Assembly (NCBI RefSeq): GCF_027023865.1
Contig: NZ_JALVUC010000019.1
Coordinates: 170,486-234,485 of the forward strand
Direction of reading: 5' to 3'
DNA length: 64,000 nt
DNA from: Thermococcus sp.
Lineage (GTDB): Archaea > Methanobacteriota_B > Thermococci > Thermococcales > Thermococcaceae
Below the pieces are notes generated by a model. The model had not been told where the DNA came from, did no database searches, and saw only the letters and a program-made list of their open reading frames with translations. Position 1 is the first letter of the stretch, and each line of letters opens with the position of its first letter. The translations under genes and the position numbers were made by a program. This document shows, in pieces, positions 1-9,585 of this stretch.

Positions 1-40
1 GGAAGAAGGGGAAGAACTTTAAAAAAGGTTTTGATGGCTT

Positions 41-1243
41 TCAGCCGAAGAAAGTAACCTCAACCTCCTCCCCTGCTTCGAGTATCTCCACATTTTCAGG
101 AACCTCTATGAAGCCGTCGGCATCGACGAAGCTGGTAACAGCCCCACTACCCTTGAGTATCGGCACCGCGTTATCTCCCTCTATCCTGACCGGTAGGAAC
201 TGCCTCCTACCCTTGACGGAGAAAACCTTGTGGGCGAGCCTCTTCCTGACCTTCCTGACCTCGCTCTCCCTGCCAATTAGCTTCCTGAGGAGCGGTGCAA
301 CAAGGAGCGTGAAGTTGGTGAGGCAGCTCGTTGGATAACCGGGAAGACCAAGGACGGGCTTTCCATCGATGAGGCCTATAACCGTCGGCTTTCCTGGCTG
401 TATTGCTATACCGTGTATCTTGACCTCACCAAGCTCTTCAACGATGGAGTTCGTGAGGTCTCTCACCCCTCCACTCGCGCCCCCGCTGAGTATAACGATA
501 TCGCAACGTTCCAAACCCTTCTCGATGAGGGTCTTAAGGCTCTTGCGGTCATCCCTTGCTACTCCAAGGAAAACCGCCTCCCCCCCAAGCTCCCTCACCG
601 CGTCTGTTACCGCCCTTCCGTTTATGTCGTAGATTTTACCGGGGGCTAGTTCCCTGCCCGGAAGAACGACCTCACTACCTGTGCTTATCACTGCCACCCT
701 CGGCCTTCTGAAGACGGGGACTTCCAAGATGCCCACCGCCGAGAGGAGAGCAGTCTCCTTGAAGCTCAGCCGCGTGCCCTTTCTGAGGAGGAGTTTACCC
801 TTTGGAATGTCCACACCTGCCTTCATGACGTCCATAGCAGGGTATGCAGGCTTGAAAACTAAAATCTCATCCCCTCTCCTCTCGACGTCCTCGAACTGGA
901 TCACCGCGTCGGTTCCCTCTGGAAGGGGAGCACCTGTGGAGATGTAAACTGCTTCATCCTTCTCGGGCTTCACATCGAGGGAATCGCCTGCATGAACCTC
1001 ACCGATAACCTTCAGCCTTACCGGATCACTCTCGCTCGCCATGAAGGTATCCTCCGCCCTAACGGCGTAGCCGTCGACGGTTGCCCTATCAAAGGGCGGA
1101 ACATCGATTGGGGAAACAATGTCCTCAGCCAGGACCCTGCCGAGTGTCTCCCCAAGCGGAACCTTCTCGACCTTTGGCTCGAGAGGAAATGAGTTTATCG
1201 TCTCAAGCGCCTTCTCAAGTGGTACAACCTTAAGGAATGCCAT
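41..1243 (-). CDS. moeA: Molybdopterin molybdenumtransferase MoeA
   Basis: A 400-residue protein with the full MoeA layout. The N-terminal region (about 1-170) contains the family hallmark PFDRATVDGYAV. The central MoCF-binding domain (about 175-315) has SGGASGG and the LPGYPTS loop. A beta-barrel C-terminal domain closes the protein. MoeA inserts molybdate or tungstate into adenylylated molybdopterin; in Thermococcales the end product is usually the tungstopterin of aldehyde:ferredoxin oxidoreductases (family knowledge). The ATG at 1243 follows GGTGATGGC, a good SD. The gene runs away from the transposon at 1307. A MoaD-like gene lies 3 kb downstream, but no other cofactor genes are adjacent. 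Confidence 0.95.
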   Translation of the reverse strand: MAFLKVVPLEKALETINSFPLEPKVEKVPLGETLGRVLAEDIVSPIDVPPFDRATVDGYAVRAEDTFMASESDPVRLKVIGEVHAGDSLDVKPEKDEAVYISTGAPLPEGTDAVIQFEDVERRGDEILVFKPAYPAMDVMKAGVDIPKGKLLLRKGTRLSFKETALLSAVGILEVPVFRRPRVAVISTGSEVVLPGRELAPGKIYDINGRAVTDAVRELGGEAVFLGVARDDRKSLKTLIEKGLERCDIVILSGGASGGVRDLTNSIVEELGEVKIHGIAIQPGKPTVIGLIDGKPVLGLPGYPTSCLTNFTLLVAPLLRKLIGRESEVRKVRKRLAHKVFSVKGRRQFLPVRIEGDNAVPILKGSGAVTSFVDADGFIEVPENVEILEAGEEVEVTFFG

Positions 1244-1273
1244 GCCATCACCCTAAGAGAGAGGGATAGTTCT

Positions 1274-1281
1274 CTATAAAT
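1274..1281. promoter_or_regulatory. TATA box between moeA and the transposon
   Basis: CTATAAAT reads as a TATA box on both strands. Leftwards it would give moeA a very short leader. Rightwards it would start transcription near 1300, just before the transposon boundary. If the element is removed in thought, this box would sit about 40 bases upstream of the adk ATG with an SD in between, so it may be the original adk promoter. Which gene it serves is an inference. Confidence 0.5.
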
Positions 1282-1306
1282 GGGTTGCGTAAGCAGGAGT
1301 GTTTAC

Positions 1307-2773
1307 TTCTTTCTTCTGAAAGCCTTGTCCTTTAGGGCGGGGATGCAAGGGTTCTAAAACCAGCCCGCAAACAGGAAAGCAAACCATTTTAAAACCTAAG
1401 AACCATACCATACTTTGAGATGAAACGCTCAGTAACCATCAAACTCCAGCCCTCAAAAGAACAAGAGAAAACCCTCTTCAAGCTAGCCGACATTGAGGCT
1501 AAAGTCTGGAACCGAGTAAACTACCTCCGCAGGCAAAGAATTCTTCAAAGAACAAATCATTGACTTCAATAAGACTGAAAAGATTGTTTATGAAGAATTA
1601 AAAAAGGAAATCGGTTCTGCGACAGTCCAGCAAATTTGCAGGAAGAACGCTGAAAGCTGGCGTAGTTTCTTCTCACTCTTAAGGAATAAGCGGGACGGAG
1701 AACTACCAGAATGGTTCAAACCAAGACCACCAAACTACTTGAAGGACGACGGGAAGAGAAAACCATTAATCGTCCTCAGGAACGACCAATACAAGATTGA
1801 CGGGAATACGCTCATTCTAAAAGGTCTCGGAAAATTCAAACGCCTCGAAATTCAATTCAATGGTAGAATACACTTGAGGGGCAAGCAAGGACGCTTAGAG
1901 ATAACCTATGACACCGTTAAACGTAAATGGTATGCTCACGTTAGCTTTACCGTTGAAGAAAAGTTAACCAATGGTGAGTGGGTTAAAGTCCCAAGAGAAC
2001 CATTAGGCAACCTCTCTGCTGGCATTGACTTGGGAGTGAACAACTTAATGGCCGTTTACGTGGAAAACGGTGAAAGCTTCCTCGTGAACGGAAGACCGTT
2101 AAAAGCCATTGACTTCTACTTCAGGAAGGTTATCGCTGATTATCAGTCAAAACTCAACAAGTCCGGAGCGAAGAAGAGCCGGAAGCTTAAGAGAATGCAC
2201 GAGAAGGCCAAACTTCAAGCCAAACACTACATTAACACGGCGGTAAGACAGACGCTCGAAAGACTGTATCACCTTGGAGTTTCGAGAATTGCGATTGGCC
2301 ACCCTAAAGGCATCAGTAGAAACTCTGATAAGGGAACGAGGCAGAATTTCCTCCTCTCTCACGTCTGGCGGTTCAATATGGTAATTCAGCGTCTCAAGGA
2401 AGTCTCGGAAGAGTATGGTATTAGTGTTGTGGTTGTGAATGAGGCTTTTACTTCGAAGACTTGTCCCGTCTGCGGGAAGCCCCACGAGGAGGCGAGGTTT
2501 GTTCGGGGATTGTTCAAGTGTCCTACGACGGGGCTTATCTTTAACGCGGACTTAGTTGGAGCGTTTAATATCTTAAAGAAGGTGGCAAAAACCATAACCC
2601 CGAACTTGGGAGGTTTGTATGCTCAAGGGAGGGGTAATTGGCTCAAGGCCGAGCCAGAGGGGTTAAAAACCCGTTTTAGTTTGGGTTTTAATGAAGCCCC
2701 TCAAACCTTCCCGAGTTTGGCGAGGGGTTAAACCGTTGGAACCCTTCGCCTTTCACGGCAGGGAAGAGGTCAG
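1307..2773 (+). mobile_element. IS200/IS605-type element, tnpB only
   Basis: The proposed element begins after TTTAC (1302-1306), a plausible IS605-group target, and ends in GAGGTCAG at 2773. The right end is supported because the last ~75 bases recur at 33223-33300 in reverse orientation. The left end has an imperfect stem (CCTTG at 1323 region, CAAGG about 18 bases later), as expected for single-strand transposition. It carries only tnpB and no tnpA (Y1 transposase), so it belongs to the IS1341-like class. GGCTCAAGGCCGAGCC near 2640 forms a stem in the part that would yield the guide RNA (omega RNA). The left boundary is less certain than the right. Confidence 0.7.
1420..2731 (+). pseudogene. 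tnpB: TnpB RNA-guided nuclease, frameshifted
   Basis: The frame opened by the ATG at 1420 begins MKRSVTIKLQPSKEQ, a typical TnpB N-terminus, and stops at 1564. The rest (IIDFNKTEKIVYEEL...) continues one frame over to 2731, so about one base is inserted near 1535-1545. The RuvC residues remain: D in AGIDLGVNNL, E in VNEAFTSKTC and D in FNADLVGAFN. The zinc ribbon is damaged, with CPVC present but the second pair reading CPTT. An N-terminally truncated protein of up to 330 residues from the TTG at 1739 is possible but would lack the N-terminal domain. TnpB is an omega-RNA-guided DNA nuclease (family knowledge). Confidence 0.85.
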
Positions 2774-2784
2774 AGGTGATGCCT

Positions 2785-3456
2785 ATGAACATACTAATTT
2801 TTGGCCCTCCAGGGAGTGGAAAGTCCACTCACTCGATGCACATCGTGGAAAAGTACGGCTTGAGTTATGTCTCCTCAGGGGACATAATACGGGGCGAGAT
2901 TGAGCAGGGGACGCCTCTCGGGAGGGAGATGGCGATTTACCTCTCCAGGGGGGATCTGATACCGGACACGATAGTCAACACGCTTATTATCTCGAAGTTG
3001 AGGCGCCAGAGGGAGAATTTCATACTCGACGGCTATCCCAGAACGCCGGAGCAGGTCCTCTCCCTCGAGAACTACCTCTACGACCACGGCATCAAGCTTG
3101 ACCTGGCGATGGAGATTTTCATCACCAAGGGGGAGAGTGTTGAGAGAATCTCCGGGAGGAGGATATGCCCGAACTGCGGTGCCGTCTACCACGTGAAGTA
3201 TAACCCTCCAAAGATTCAGGGGATATGCGACCGCTGTGGCTCCCGGCTCGTTCAGCGGCCGGACGATAAGGAAGGTGTTGTAAAGAAGAGGTACACGGTA
3301 TATACCAGGAACATGGAGTCGATAATCAAGTTCTACCGGAAGACGGGGATATACGTGCGCATTGACGGCCATGGCAGCATAGATGATGTGTGGAAGAGGA
3401 TTGAACCCCTTCTCGACTACATCAAAGCTCGGGAGGACTCTTTCCGAGGACGTTGA
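2785..3456 (+). CDS. adk: Adenylate kinase
   Basis: Catalyses ATP + AMP = 2 ADP. MNILIFGPPGSGKSTHS is the Walker A loop at the N-terminus. DGYPRTPEQ is the AMP-binding segment. The LID domain has a zinc site of two pairs, CPNC and CDRC, common in thermophilic enzymes. ATG 2785 is preferred because AGGTGATG lies just upstream; GTG 2776 and ATG 2779 are in frame but overlap that SD. The transposon end at 2773 lies only 11 bases before the start, so adk has no native leader of its own. The last 35 bases overlap the convergent gene at 3422. Confidence 0.96.
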   Translation: MNILIFGPPGSGKSTHSMHIVEKYGLSYVSSGDIIRGEIEQGTPLGREMAIYLSRGDLIPDTIVNTLIISKLRRQRENFILDGYPRTPEQVLSLENYLYDHGIKLDLAMEIFITKGESVERISGRRICPNCGAVYHVKYNPPKIQGICDRCGSRLVQRPDDKEGVVKKRYTVYTRNMESIIKFYRKTGIYVRIDGHGSIDDVWKRIEPLLDYIKAREDSFRGR

Positions 3457-4180
3457 GGAGTTCCCTCACATCCTCGTCTTGCACCAGCTCTCGCACCAGC
3501 TCTTCCACGGATTTTTCCTCTTGCATAACCCTCGCGAGAGCCTTGTCCTCCGGGTCGAGTATTCTCACCTCAACTGGGTACTCCCCCATGAGTATCGTCC
3601 TTGAGAAGGATATGGTCTTCCCCTTCAGTGCCTTCTTCAAGGAGTCCTTCTCCGCTTGGGAGAGCCGTTTGAGGGTCTTGAGAACGACTTTGATTTCCTC
3701 TGTGCCGTTTGACGGGACGCTGAGCGTGAGCGTTGAGAACTCAACTCCCCACTCCCTCAGGGTGATGATAAGCCCCCTTCCAAGCCTCTCTAGTTTGTTT
3801 TCAAACTCTTCCGGTCCGTTCACGATTAGGCGCTCCCCGGGTGATTTCTCTTTTTTGGAAGCTTCCCTTATTCTCAGGTCATCAACGGTAAATTCTACAG
3901 AGTACAACCTCCCGAAGGAGGAATTTGCTTCATCGATTAATTTGTCCAGAATTCCCTCCGCGGCGTCTTCGATGTCGATTGGCAGGAATCCCTCATGCTT
4001 TGAGGCTGCAATCTCAAAACGGAGGTGCAGGGTCCTCTCAGCCGGTTCAACCAGCACGGAGATATCATCAACTTTAACACCGAGGGCCTCAAGTGCCTCA
4101 GCGAGCTTAGATGCGAACAGCTTATCCACAACCGGGTAGTACTCGGAGGGTTCAACCTTCAGCAACCGGAACACTTCCAT
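3422..4180 (-). CDS. Conserved Thermococcales-type protein of unknown function
   Basis: A 252-residue soluble protein, acidic and charged, without signal peptide or membrane segment. I do not recognise a named domain. It has an alternating beta/alpha composition: residues about 35-65 (VKVDDISVLVEPAERTLHL) and 160-200 look like beta-strand pairs, and the last 30 residues are helical (SVEELVRELVQDEDVRELL). It is convergent with and overlaps adk by 35 bases, and diverges from the MoaD-like gene at 4238 with only 57 bases between starts. Codon use and base composition resemble neighbours, so it looks like a native core gene rather than an import. Confidence 0.8.
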   Translation of the reverse strand: MEVFRLLKVEPSEYYPVVDKLFASKLAEALEALGVKVDDISVLVEPAERTLHLRFEIAASKHEGFLPIDIEDAAEGILDKLIDEANSSFGRLYSVEFTVDDLRIREASKKEKSPGERLIVNGPEEFENKLERLGRGLIITLREWGVEFSTLTLSVPSNGTEEIKVVLKTLKRLSQAEKDSLKKALKGKTISFSRTILMGEYPVEVRILDPEDKALARVMQEEKSVEELVRELVQDEDVRELLNVLGKSPPEL

Positions 4181-4237
4181 CTTCAGCTACGTCGAAATCA
4201 CTTTAAGGGTTTCCATCGAAATCCAGAGGGTGGTTTC

Positions 4238-4519
4238 ATGAGGGTGAGATTCTACGCGACCTTTAGGGAGATAATAGGCAGGAAAGAGGTGGAGGTCACC
4301 GGTGTGAAAACGGTTGGAGAACTTCTTGATTACCTGGCAGAACACTACACTCCAGAGATTAAGAAACAGCTCCTCGAGACCCCTCGCGTTGGCCCAGATA
4401 AACCCATAGATGGTATGATACTGGTGAACGGCCACAACGTCCTCCACATTAAAGGCCTTGAAACGAAACTCAGCGAGGATGACGACGTCAGGATATTCCC
4501 ACCCGCAGGTGGAGGTTAA
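4238..4519 (+). CDS. MoaD/ThiS-family ubiquitin-like sulfur carrier
   Basis: A 93-residue beta-grasp protein ending in PPAGGG. The C-terminal Gly-Gly is what an E1-like enzyme adenylates and thiocarboxylates. The start MRVRFYATFREIIGRKE is typical of MoaD. ATG 4238 is chosen because AGGGTGG precedes it; upstream in-frame codons run back into the divergent gene. Proteins of this size in archaea may serve molybdopterin/tungstopterin synthesis or act as SAMP-like protein modifiers and tRNA thiolation donors. The sequence alone does not separate these roles. moeA lies 3 kb away, but moaE or an E1 gene is not adjacent. Confidence 0.88.
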   Translation: MRVRFYATFREIIGRKEVEVTGVKTVGELLDYLAEHYTPEIKKQLLETPRVGPDKPIDGMILVNGHNVLHIKGLETKLSEDDDVRIFPPAGGG

Positions 4520-4536
4520 AGAGAAGAAAGGAAAGG

Positions 4537-7419
4537 TCAGCTTCCTTCCCATATGACGTACTGCTTCTCCGCTAGGAATATCGGCTCTATCCTCTCCCTG
4601 ACGATGACAACCTTATTCTTTCCGTACCTCTGGTAAAGCCCCTGGATGAACTTTTCGAAGACACCGGCGGGCATCGCGGCCTCCGCCGTTATCGTGTTGT
4701 TGCCGGCCTTGACGCTCAACTCTTTGACGGGCACGTAGGTTATGATATCCATGTGCGGCTCTAGGTAGAAGTCATCCTTGTGGATGTCCTTTCCGTTGGG
4801 GGCTATGTAGTAAACAATGCTGGCCCGGAGTGTAAACTCGACGTTGCTGTAGCTCTTTCTGAAGGCGGCTTTAAGCTCGAGGTTCCCACTCTTCCCCTCG
4901 GGGAGGATGTAGCTCGGATCGGCCGATTTTCCGTTCACCTTGGGTTCGCCGTTGAGGACACCAACGGGACCCTTCTGTACGAGGATGAAGTTGTACCTCG
5001 TGGCGTTCGGTACCGTGAGATTAACCTCAACCGGGGTCTCGTTGAGGTAGTTTATGTACAGATTCTTGACGAGCACCTTCTTCTCCATGAGTTTCGTTCC
5101 GTTGTAGGCGTTGAAGATCAGGGTGGCGTTCTTTACATCCCTTCCAAAGGCGGAAATCCATATCCTAAGCTCTTGCTTTCCTACAGGTAGCTTCCCGCGG
5201 GTGAGGGTTGTATAGACCGTCTTCCACGTGCCGTTCTGGAGGGCGTCTATCCTGTAAACGGCAAAGGGTTCGAACTTGTATATCGAGACCCCTCCGTCGG
5301 TATGGACGAGCTTGAAGTTGGCAAAGAGCTTCTGGGTGTCCCACTCGTCGGGTGAAAACGGTATGTGGAAGGCCAATCTGACGAAGTTGCTGAAGGCCAC
5401 TTTCTTGTAGGCCAACAGACCGTAGTTCTGGAAGACGTATAAGACGTACGGGATGTCGCCCCTGCCCTTTATGATTACCCCATGGGTCAGGTCAATGGTA
5501 AGCATTGGCTGGTAGGCGCCCTTGGAGCTTCCGACGTAGACCACCGTCTTACCGCTCTCGTTTACGAACTGTATATACTGCCTTGGAATTACCTGGAACA
5601 TTGGAATCGTTTTGTATTCACCGTAGGTTATGGCACCACCGAGGTAGCTTATGGCATTGAACTTGTATATGTCCTGTTGCCATGTTATCAGGTAGTTAAG
5701 CTCCCAGGCCTCGAAGTCCTGCTCACTCTTTGTTCCATATTTGGAGAAGAAGTCTGCGACAATGTATCTTCTGTCGTAGGCATGACCACCGTCGGTCGCG
5801 CTCCTCCGGTGGCTCAACAGGCTCGACTCAATCCAGTAGCCGTAGTCCCACCAGCTTGCGGCACTGTCAAGTGGGTTGGAGTTTTCCCTGAGCCAGTGAA
5901 GGGCATTTACCCAGTCGGCCGGAACGGAACCCCCTGCCTCGGCATACCTGTGGGCTTGGCCGCTCAGGTACTGGGCGCCGACTATGGGTAAGGGCACGAA
6001 GAGAAGCACGAGCAGAAGGGCGTACATTGCCTTCGTCCCGGTGCTCTCCTTCATCTTCTCAACATAGATGAATATCTCCCCAACCGCTATGCCTGCAAGG
6101 AGCATTATCGAGCCAGACGCTTGGAAGATGAAGCGCACCGCGGTCAGGAGGAGGTAGAGGGAGCCGAAGTAGTATGAGATGATGAATATCTCTTTGTAAC
6201 CGCTTACGTCGTTCTTAACGAGTTTTAAGCCGAATCTGAAGAGGATTATTGCAAAGCCGAGGAGGGAGAGCAGGAAGATTATGCCGTCGTTGCCTCTAAC
6301 GCTGTAGTACCCTGCTATGTCACTCCATTTTGTCCTTGCAAGCTCTGCAACCGTCTGGTAGAGGGGGGTTGACTGGCTTCCCTGCCCAAGGAACTTGAAG
6401 AGATCCCTTCCAAAGTAGGCGTAGAACGCTAGGAAGCCGATGATGGCTATGATAACGAGCATCCCGAAGCGGTGCTTCTTGTCGGAGTAGTTGAGTCCGA
6501 GCCTTTCGCCGTAGAGCATTAAGGCAACGAGAGCCAAGAGTGTCGCGAATGCCTCGAGGGAGAAGATAAGGAAGGGCCTTATCCCAACGAAGTCCGTGTA
6601 TGACACCGCAAGCCCGAGAAGGAGGGAGAGGCCGTAGATGCTGAAGTAGTCAACGGTGAAGCGCTTCAGCCCCTCAAATTCACCGAAGGTGAAGTACACG
6701 ACGATCGCCGTACCAGCAACGAGGAGCAGTACTCCAACGCCGAAGATGCTTCCTGTCCAGACCCCCATGTAGAGGACGCTGGAAATCAGGAACAGCACCG
6801 CTCCGGTTATCTTCTTCCAGTTCCAGTCTCTCTCATCGAGGTAGACTAGCAGGAGGAACACTGCAAAGAGGAAGAACATCATGAACGGCCCTCCACCGCG
6901 GTTGTTTCCCGACATTGTCTTGGTGAAGCTGGCGTAGGAGAACATCATAAAGGCCGCTCCCCAAATGCCGGCCCAGTCTGAGTGGATCTTTTTTCCAACT
7001 AGGTAGACCCCTATGACCGTCATCGCCCCTACGAAGGGAGGCCATGCCTTGAACGCTCCCATAACACTAGTCCCAAAGAGGGCATGGGAGATCTTGTAGA
7101 AAGTCGCTTGGACGGTGTAAAGACCGAGGTAACCAGTGACCTTTAGTCCAGTTGGAGGGTCAGCGTAGGCGAAGTACCTCGGAATCCACTCGTGGATGGC
7201 CTGTTTGTACATCTCGTAGTGGAAGAAGGTATCGGGGTCGAGGAAGGTCTTGTAGTTGGAGGTGATGTCCCTCAGGGCGTATCCCCAGTAGGCAAGCAAC
7301 AGGGCTATTATAGGGAGGCCGTAGGCCTTGAAAAGGCGGTAGTAGCGGGACAGCTCCGCGTTCCCGTCTTTCTTGCTTTTCTTTCTCTTCCCTCTCTTCT
7401 CTTTGACATCGGTTTTCAT
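4537..7419 (-). CDS. aglB: Oligosaccharyltransferase AglB (STT3 family)
   Basis: A 960-residue enzyme that transfers lipid-linked glycan to Asn in N-X-S/T sequons on the outside of the membrane. The first external loop has the DPDTFFHYEMYK acidic motif, followed by about 13 hydrophobic helices up to residue ~500. Next comes the SWWDYGYW signature that reads the sequon, then a long extracellular C-terminal domain. Length fits the long AglB form of Pyrococcus. ATG 7419 is chosen over an upstream codon because GAGGTGGTT precedes it and the N-terminus becomes a short Lys-rich cytosolic tail. It follows glmS by 10 bases, so hexosamine supply and N-glycosylation are probably co-transcribed. Confidence 0.96.
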   Translation of the reverse strand: MKTDVKEKRGKRKKSKKDGNAELSRYYRLFKAYGLPIIALLLAYWGYALRDITSNYKTFLDPDTFFHYEMYKQAIHEWIPRYFAYADPPTGLKVTGYLGLYTVQATFYKISHALFGTSVMGAFKAWPPFVGAMTVIGVYLVGKKIHSDWAGIWGAAFMMFSYASFTKTMSGNNRGGGPFMMFFLFAVFLLLVYLDERDWNWKKITGAVLFLISSVLYMGVWTGSIFGVGVLLLVAGTAIVVYFTFGEFEGLKRFTVDYFSIYGLSLLLGLAVSYTDFVGIRPFLIFSLEAFATLLALVALMLYGERLGLNYSDKKHRFGMLVIIAIIGFLAFYAYFGRDLFKFLGQGSQSTPLYQTVAELARTKWSDIAGYYSVRGNDGIIFLLSLLGFAIILFRFGLKLVKNDVSGYKEIFIISYYFGSLYLLLTAVRFIFQASGSIMLLAGIAVGEIFIYVEKMKESTGTKAMYALLLVLLFVPLPIVGAQYLSGQAHRYAEAGGSVPADWVNALHWLRENSNPLDSAASWWDYGYWIESSLLSHRRSATDGGHAYDRRYIVADFFSKYGTKSEQDFEAWELNYLITWQQDIYKFNAISYLGGAITYGEYKTIPMFQVIPRQYIQFVNESGKTVVYVGSSKGAYQPMLTIDLTHGVIIKGRGDIPYVLYVFQNYGLLAYKKVAFSNFVRLAFHIPFSPDEWDTQKLFANFKLVHTDGGVSIYKFEPFAVYRIDALQNGTWKTVYTTLTRGKLPVGKQELRIWISAFGRDVKNATLIFNAYNGTKLMEKKVLVKNLYINYLNETPVEVNLTVPNATRYNFILVQKGPVGVLNGEPKVNGKSADPSYILPEGKSGNLELKAAFRKSYSNVEFTLRASIVYYIAPNGKDIHKDDFYLEPHMDIITYVPVKELSVKAGNNTITAEAAMPAGVFEKFIQGLYQRYGKNKVVIVRERIEPIFLAEKQYVIWEGS

Positions 7420-7429
7420 AACCACCACC

Positions 7430-9238
7430 TCATTCCACAGTAACTGACTTTGCAAGATTCCTTGGCTTGTCGGGGTCGTTGCCCCCCAAAACCGCTAGGT
7501 GATATGCAAGGATCTGGAGCGGGACAACGTAGAGTATCGGGCTCAAGAGTTCATCAACCGAAGGCATCTCAATGAAAACGCTCGAAACGCGCCTTAAATC
7601 CTTCCGCTCACCGAGGGAAATCACCAGTGCACCCCTAGCGCGGGCTTCCTCGATGTTACCTACCATCTTGTCGAAGGTCTCTCCGCCCGGTGCTATCGCA
7701 ACAACCGGAACACCGTCCTCGATGAGCGCGAGAGGACCGTGCTTCAGTTCTCCAGCGCTCAGGCCCTCGGCGTGGATGTAGCTTATCTCCTTAAGCTTCA
7801 GCGCGCCCTCAAGTGCCGTTGGAACGCTTATCCCTCTACCTATATAGAAGAAGTCCCTCATATTAACTAGGCTACCGGCAAGCTCCCTGATGGAATCCCC
7901 ATGCTTGAGAACCTCTTTAACCAGCTCCGGAACCGCCTTGAGACCATTTTCAAGCGCGTTGAGGTATTCCCCTTTGGCGGTTTCAAGGACCCTTGCTAAC
8001 TCGATGGCAAGCATCGTGAGGACGGTCAGCTGAGTGGTGTAGGTTTTGGTCGCGGCGACGCCTATTTCCGGGCCGGCATGGGTGTAGAGCGTCAAATCCG
8101 CTATTCTCGTCGCCATACTCCCAACGACGTTGACTATCGCTACAACTTTGGCACCCTTCCGCTTGGCCAGCTTCATGGCCGCGAGCGTATCGGCCGTCTC
8201 ACCACTCTGGGTTATCGCTATCACGAGGGTGTTCTCATCCACAAGGTTCTCGAACTCGTATCTGAACTCGCTGGCGTCTTCGACTATTGGGACCTTTTTT
8301 GCAAGCCTCTGAAAGAGGTACTTGCCGACGAGGCCCGCGTGGTAGGAGGTTCCCATCGCTACGATGAAGATTTTATCATACTTCGCTATCCCCTCGGCAA
8401 CCGCCCTGATTAGATCGGCGTTTCCGTGGATGGCATCCCTTATCGCCCTCGGTTGCTCGTATATCTCCTTGAGCATGAAGTGCGGGAACCCTGCCTTTTC
8501 GGCCATCTCAAGGGTCCAGTCTATTTCGTGAATGGGCTTCTCGACGGGTTCACCCGTGTAGAGGTTCTTCACAACGTAAGAGTCCTTAGTGAGGATGGCG
8601 TACTCCCCGTCATCGAGGAAAATCACTTTGTTTGTGTACTCCAGAAAAGCCGGGACGTCGCTGGCCGCGAAGTTTTCCCCGTTTCCGATTCCAAGAACTA
8701 GCGGACTCTCGTTCCTGACAAAGTAAAGCCTGTCCGGTTCGTCGGTATATATTATCCCGAGGGCGAATGAGCCTTTCAGCCTGAGGAGTGCAGTTCTCAT
8801 GGCCTCCTCAAAGCTTTTGCTTGACTTCACTTCTTCCTCTATGAGGTGGACTATAACTTCAGTATCGGTGTCGCTCTCGAACCTGTGTCCTTTCCTCAGG
8901 AGCTCCTCCCTCAGCTCGCTGAAGTTCTCGATTATACCGTTGTGGACGAGCGCTATCTTCCCCGTGCAGTCTGTGTGGGGATGGGCATTGATACCGTTCG
9001 GAACGCCGTGGGTGGCCCAGCGCGTGTGGCCTATACCCCTCCTCCCAGGCATTTTGAGGAATCCGAGCTCCTTGGTAAGCTCGTCTATCCTTCCAGCACC
9101 TTTCTTGACAAAGAGCCTGCCGTTATCCTCTGTAACGATTCCAGCCGAGTCATACCCTCGGTATTCGAGCCTCTTTAACCCTTTGACGATTACCTCACAG
9201 GCAGGCCTATCTCCGATGTATCCAATTATTCCACACAC
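7430..9238 (-). CDS. glmS: Glutamine--fructose-6-phosphate aminotransferase
   Basis: Makes glucosamine-6-phosphate from fructose-6-phosphate and glutamine. It has an N-terminal Ntn-type glutaminase ([12 protein letters not shown], then GHTRWATHG, about 1-240) and two SIS isomerase domains ([11 protein letters not shown]; the second near [18 protein letters not shown]). It ends in [12 protein letters not shown], the catalytic C-tail typical of GlmS. The GTG at 9238 is preferred over the ATG at 9247: it places the catalytic Cys directly after the initiator Met, as the Ntn mechanism requires, and GGTGG sits five bases upstream. It feeds UDP-GlcNAc synthesis and lies directly upstream of aglB. 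Confidence 0.96.
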   Translation of the reverse strand: MCGIIGYIGDRPACEVIVKGLKRLEYRGYDSAGIVTEDNGRLFVKKGAGRIDELTKELGFLKMPGRRGIGHTRWATHGVPNGINAHPHTDCTGKIALVHNGIIENFSELREELLRKGHRFESDTDTEVIVHLIEEEVKSSKSFEEAMRTALLRLKGSFALGIIYTDEPDRLYFVRNESPLVLGIGNGENFAASDVPAFLEYTNKVIFLDDGEYAILTKDSYVVKNLYTGEPVEKPIHEIDWTLEMAEKAGFPHFMLKEIYEQPRAIRDAIHGNADLIRAVAEGIAKYDKIFIVAMGTSYHAGLVGKYLFQRLAKKVPIVEDASEFRYEFENLVDENTLVIAITQSGETADTLAAMKLAKRKGAKVVAIVNVVGSMATRIADLTLYTHAGPEIGVAATKTYTTQLTVLTMLAIELARVLETAKGEYLNALENGLKAVPELVKEVLKHGDSIRELAGSLVNMRDFFYIGRGISVPTALEGALKLKEISYIHAEGLSAGELKHGPLALIEDGVPVVAIAPGGETFDKMVGNIEEARARGALVISLGERKDLRRVSSVFIEMPSVDELLSPILYVVPLQILAYHLAVLGGNDPDKPRNLAKSVTVE

Positions 9239-9390
9239 GGCAACCACCCGCTTTTACTCCCTTCCTCGATAAACCGCGAGAGTTAAAAGCCTTTCTCAGG
9301 GAGACTTTTCCGGGATTCATATATCCTTTGGTTCAGCTTTCAATGGGAAAAGCCTTTATAGCCCCTGTGGATACCATTCTCGGTGGACCG

Positions 9391-9585
9391 ATGGACAGAA
9401 AACTCGACGAGTACCTGAAAAATACGACGAACAAAGTGAAGCCTAAGGAACCATCCCATAAAAGGAAAAAACGCCTCAAGTCAACCAGCCTCGAGTCCTT
9501 TCTGCCGGAGGAGTACGTCAACTACTTCAGGGGGCTTCACATTGGCTCAAAGCGGATAAGGAACGCGAAAATAGATGAGTTATAA
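9391..9585 (+). CDS. Small basic protein of unknown function
   Basis: A 64-residue, Lys/Arg-rich protein ([20 protein letters not shown]..., ending RNAKIDEL). The middle HKRKKRLKS block suggests nucleic-acid or ribosome contact, but that is inference only. A TATA-like CCTTTATAG lies at about 9350-9358 and CGGTGG sits immediately before the ATG at 9391. That ATG is therefore preferred over one at 9343, which lies on top of the TATA box. The stop overlaps the end of the convergent methyltransferase by six bases. I recognise no domain. Confidence 0.7.
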   Translation: MDRKLDEYLKNTTNKVKPKEPSHKRKKRLKSTSLESFLPEEYVNYFRGLHIGSKRIRNAKIDEL

